A stretch of 6,998 nt of DNA from positions 1 through 6,998 of the forward strand of contig JALWYP010000162.1 of the NCBI GenBank assembly GCA_026992695.1, read 5' to 3'. Numbering within the stretch: position 1 is the first letter of the stretch; every line of letters begins with the position of its first letter. The translations under genes were made by a program, and so were the position numbers. This DNA comes from Flavobacteriaceae bacterium. GTDB taxonomy: Bacteria; Bacteroidota; Bacteroidia; Flavobacteriales; Flavobacteriaceae. This document shows positions 6,613 through 6,998 of this stretch, piece by piece. The notes beneath the pieces were generated by a model. That model was given only the letters and a program-made list of their open reading frames with translations, had not been told where the DNA came from and searched no databases.

Positions 6613-6998
6613 ATGTTTTTTAGTAAGAAAAAAGAGCCTTTATTAAATCCGGAACAACGCGAACAATTTGAATACGCACAACAACGCATCAAACAAAAAA
6701 AGAAACTGATGCACCATTTTATCTTGTTTTTAGCCGGTTCGGTGTTGCTTATAATTATAAATCCGGTGCTGGGAATTGGTAAAGATTTTTTTATTCAAAA
6801 TTGGTTTGTTTGGGCTATTTTATTATGGACGTTCTTTTTTTTAGTTCATCTGTTAAATGTTTTTGTTATGAACCGGTTTATGGGAAAAGAATGGGAAAAT
6901 AAACAACTCGAAAAACTAAAAGCAAAGCAAGAAAAGCAAAACTTAAAACTTCAACAAAAATTAGAAAAACTAATGCTGCTACCCACACTAAAAAAAAA
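6613..6998 (+). CDS. 2TM domain-containing membrane protein (3' end cut by window)
   Basis: An open frame of 128 codons runs from ATG 6613 off the right edge, so the C-terminus is missing. The N-terminus (MFFSKKKEPLLNPEQR, then YAQQRIKQKKKL at 21-32) is charged and matches the lead-in of the 2TM family (a two-transmembrane domain found mostly in Bacteroidota). Membrane segment 1 is about residues 34-53 and segment 2 about 64-86 (WFVWAILLWTFFFLVHLLN). The conserved loop has NPVLGIGKDFF (50-60), and MNRFMGKEWEN (86-96) follows segment 2. Residues 97-121 are rich in Lys, Glu, Gln and Leu and likely form a cytoplasmic coiled coil. Function is unknown. It follows the TonB-like gene after 36 bases. 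In flavobacteria I associate this gene with a position between thyA and folA, which would place folA just outside the window; that is memory-based inference. Confidence 0.8.
   Translation, partial: MFFSKKKEPLLNPEQREQFEYAQQRIKQKKKLMHHFILFLAGSVLLIIINPVLGIGKDFFIQNWFVWAILLWTFFFLVHLLNVFVMNRFMGKEWENKQLEKLKAKQEKQNLKLQQKLEKLMLLPTLKK

Overview
The window looks like an ordinary chromosomal stretch of a flavobacterium (Bacteroidota, probably Flavobacteriaceae). The DNA is clearly AT-rich. Start codons are preceded by A-rich sequence rather than Shine-Dalgarno motifs. Several gaps hold matches to the Bacteroidota -33/-7 promoter (TTG, about 19 bp, TAnnTTTG). The proteins include a type IX secretion (T9SS) cargo with a C-terminal sorting domain and a 2TM-family protein, both typical of this group. 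No rRNA, tRNA, CRISPR array, insertion sequence or phage gene is visible.

Layout. Positions 121-1840 hold etfB and etfA, the two subunits of an electron transfer flavoprotein, in one operon closed by a strong intrinsic terminator at 1870-1916. Positions 1960-3846 hold a second operon: a bifunctional-nuclease (BFN/DUF151) protein with a C-terminal UVR motif, then a NupG-type nucleoside:H+ symporter. A T9SS-exported protein of unknown function lies on the minus strand (3852-4586) and converges on the transporter with a 5-bp gap. After a 274-bp divergent intergenic region come thyA (thymidylate synthase, 4861-5685), a secreted protein with a TonB C-terminal domain and an apparent degenerate second copy (5698-6576), and the start of a 2TM-domain membrane protein (6613 to the window edge, incomplete).

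How the genes fit together. EtfAB carries electrons from acyl-CoA-type dehydrogenases to the respiratory chain; its dehydrogenase partners are not in the window. NupG imports nucleosides and ThyA makes dTMP from dUMP, so the right part is a nucleotide-supply neighbourhood. From general knowledge of flavobacterial gene order I expect folA (dihydrofolate reductase) just beyond the right edge after the 2TM gene, but this is inference. The minus-strand T9SS gene interrupts this neighbourhood.

I see no clearly new multi-gene system. The points most worth a second look are the apparent domain duplication in the TonB-like protein, the cysteine-bearing unknown domain of the T9SS cargo, and the terminator/promoter overlap between etfA and the nuclease gene.
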